A program made the translations under genes and the position numbers. The notes beneath the pieces were generated by a model. The model worked only from the letters and a program-made list of their open reading frames with translations. It made no database searches and had not been told where the DNA came from. Below, one piece after another: positions 6,142 through 6,246 of a stretch of 6,246 bases of DNA; position 1 is the stretch's first letter, and the number at the start of each line of letters is the position of its first letter. Origin of the DNA: Smithellaceae bacterium (GTDB taxonomy: Bacteria > Desulfobacterota > Syntrophia > Syntrophales > JAQULV01); NCBI GenBank assembly GCA_028718405.1, contig JAQULV010000089.1, forward strand, positions 1 to 6,246. Reading direction: 5' to 3'.

Positions 6142-6246
6142 AAATGAATCTGCAGATTGATCTGCGGCTCGAAGATTCTGCCCACTGACTTAAATCCCAC
6201 CGTTTGATCCCAGTCAAATCCCCCCATCATTAGAAATAGAATGAAC
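6138..6246 (-). CDS. C-terminal end of a minus-strand gene, possibly an outer-membrane protein (partial)
   Basis: On the minus strand one frame is open from the right edge of the window to a TAG at 6140-6138, giving the last 35 residues of a protein. The visible end includes GGFDWDQTVGFKSVGR and finishes IFEPQINLQIHF. Alternating polar/non-polar residues with a terminal phenylalanine are the classic signal of a beta-barrel outer-membrane protein. The stop codon overlaps the cyclase stop (TAA, 6139-6141) by two bases, tail to tail, which would explain why no spacer or terminator is seen. Reasons for caution: only 35 codons are visible, an open run of this length is not rare by chance, and the beginning of the gene lies outside the window. 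The repeated CAGAT/ATCTG motifs here are explained by the codons for QINLQI. Confidence 0.5.
   Translation of the reverse strand, partial: FILFLMMGGFDWDQTVGFKSVGRIFEPQINLQIHF

Noticed and set aside
6147..6165. Overlapping palindromes AATCTGCAGATT and GCAGAT-TG-ATCTGC after the cyclase, looking like an operator or terminator
   Set aside because: They coincide with minus-strand codons for QINLQI at the end of the probable partial gene; no T run follows and no start codon is nearby.
1..6246. CRISPR arrays, tRNA or rRNA genes, insertion sequences, or a defence or mobile island
   Set aside because: No regularly spaced repeats, RNA gene signatures, transposase-like reading frames or terminal inverted repeats were seen; all long frames are accounted for by ordinary chromosomal families.

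Overview
The window carries four complete plus-strand genes, most likely one partial minus-strand gene at the right edge, and an undecided left edge. The coding sequence looks moderately GC-rich by eye. A Gram-negative (diderm) bacterium is implied by the RmuC-family gene, by a signal-peptide-bearing probable outer-membrane beta-barrel, and by what looks like a second barrel C-terminus. The style of the signalling proteins (GGIAHDFNNLL kinase core, FDPYFTTK and GVGLGL boxes, chains of PAS domains) resembles environmental Desulfobacterota/Deltaproteobacteria. That placement is inference from protein style and was not tested.

Layout: 1-167 is a left-edge region with no assignable gene; it holds a 9-bp direct repeat (33-bp period) and a possible -10 element. 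168-2036 is a soluble receiver-PAS-PAS-histidine kinase. 2037-2173 is a gap with a perfect 10-bp inverted repeat whose right arm contains TTGACA, and a small hairpin next to the ribosome binding site. 2174-3439 is rmuC. 3440-3573 is a gap with a small hairpin. 3574-4395 is a secreted, probably outer-membrane beta-barrel protein of unknown function. 4396-4494 is a gap with a -10-like element and a possible 11-codon leader peptide. 4495-6141 is a membrane-bound PAS-PAS-GGDEF diguanylate cyclase that starts with GTG. 6138-6246 on the minus strand is the C-terminal end of a gene whose stop codon overlaps the cyclase stop codon.

How the genes fit together: the four plus-strand genes are separated by gaps of 99-137 bases, and three of the four have a clear Shine-Dalgarno sequence. 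They are therefore probably not one tight operon. Two are signal-transduction proteins: the kinase, whose partner regulator is not in the window, and the cyclase, which should make c-di-GMP. The other two are a DNA-maintenance protein and an envelope protein. Nothing in the sequence ties the four into one pathway.

I did not find a convincing new system. The points most worth a second look are the inverted repeat upstream of rmuC, the mini-ORF whose stop overlaps the GTG start of the cyclase, and the overlapping convergent stop codons at the right edge.
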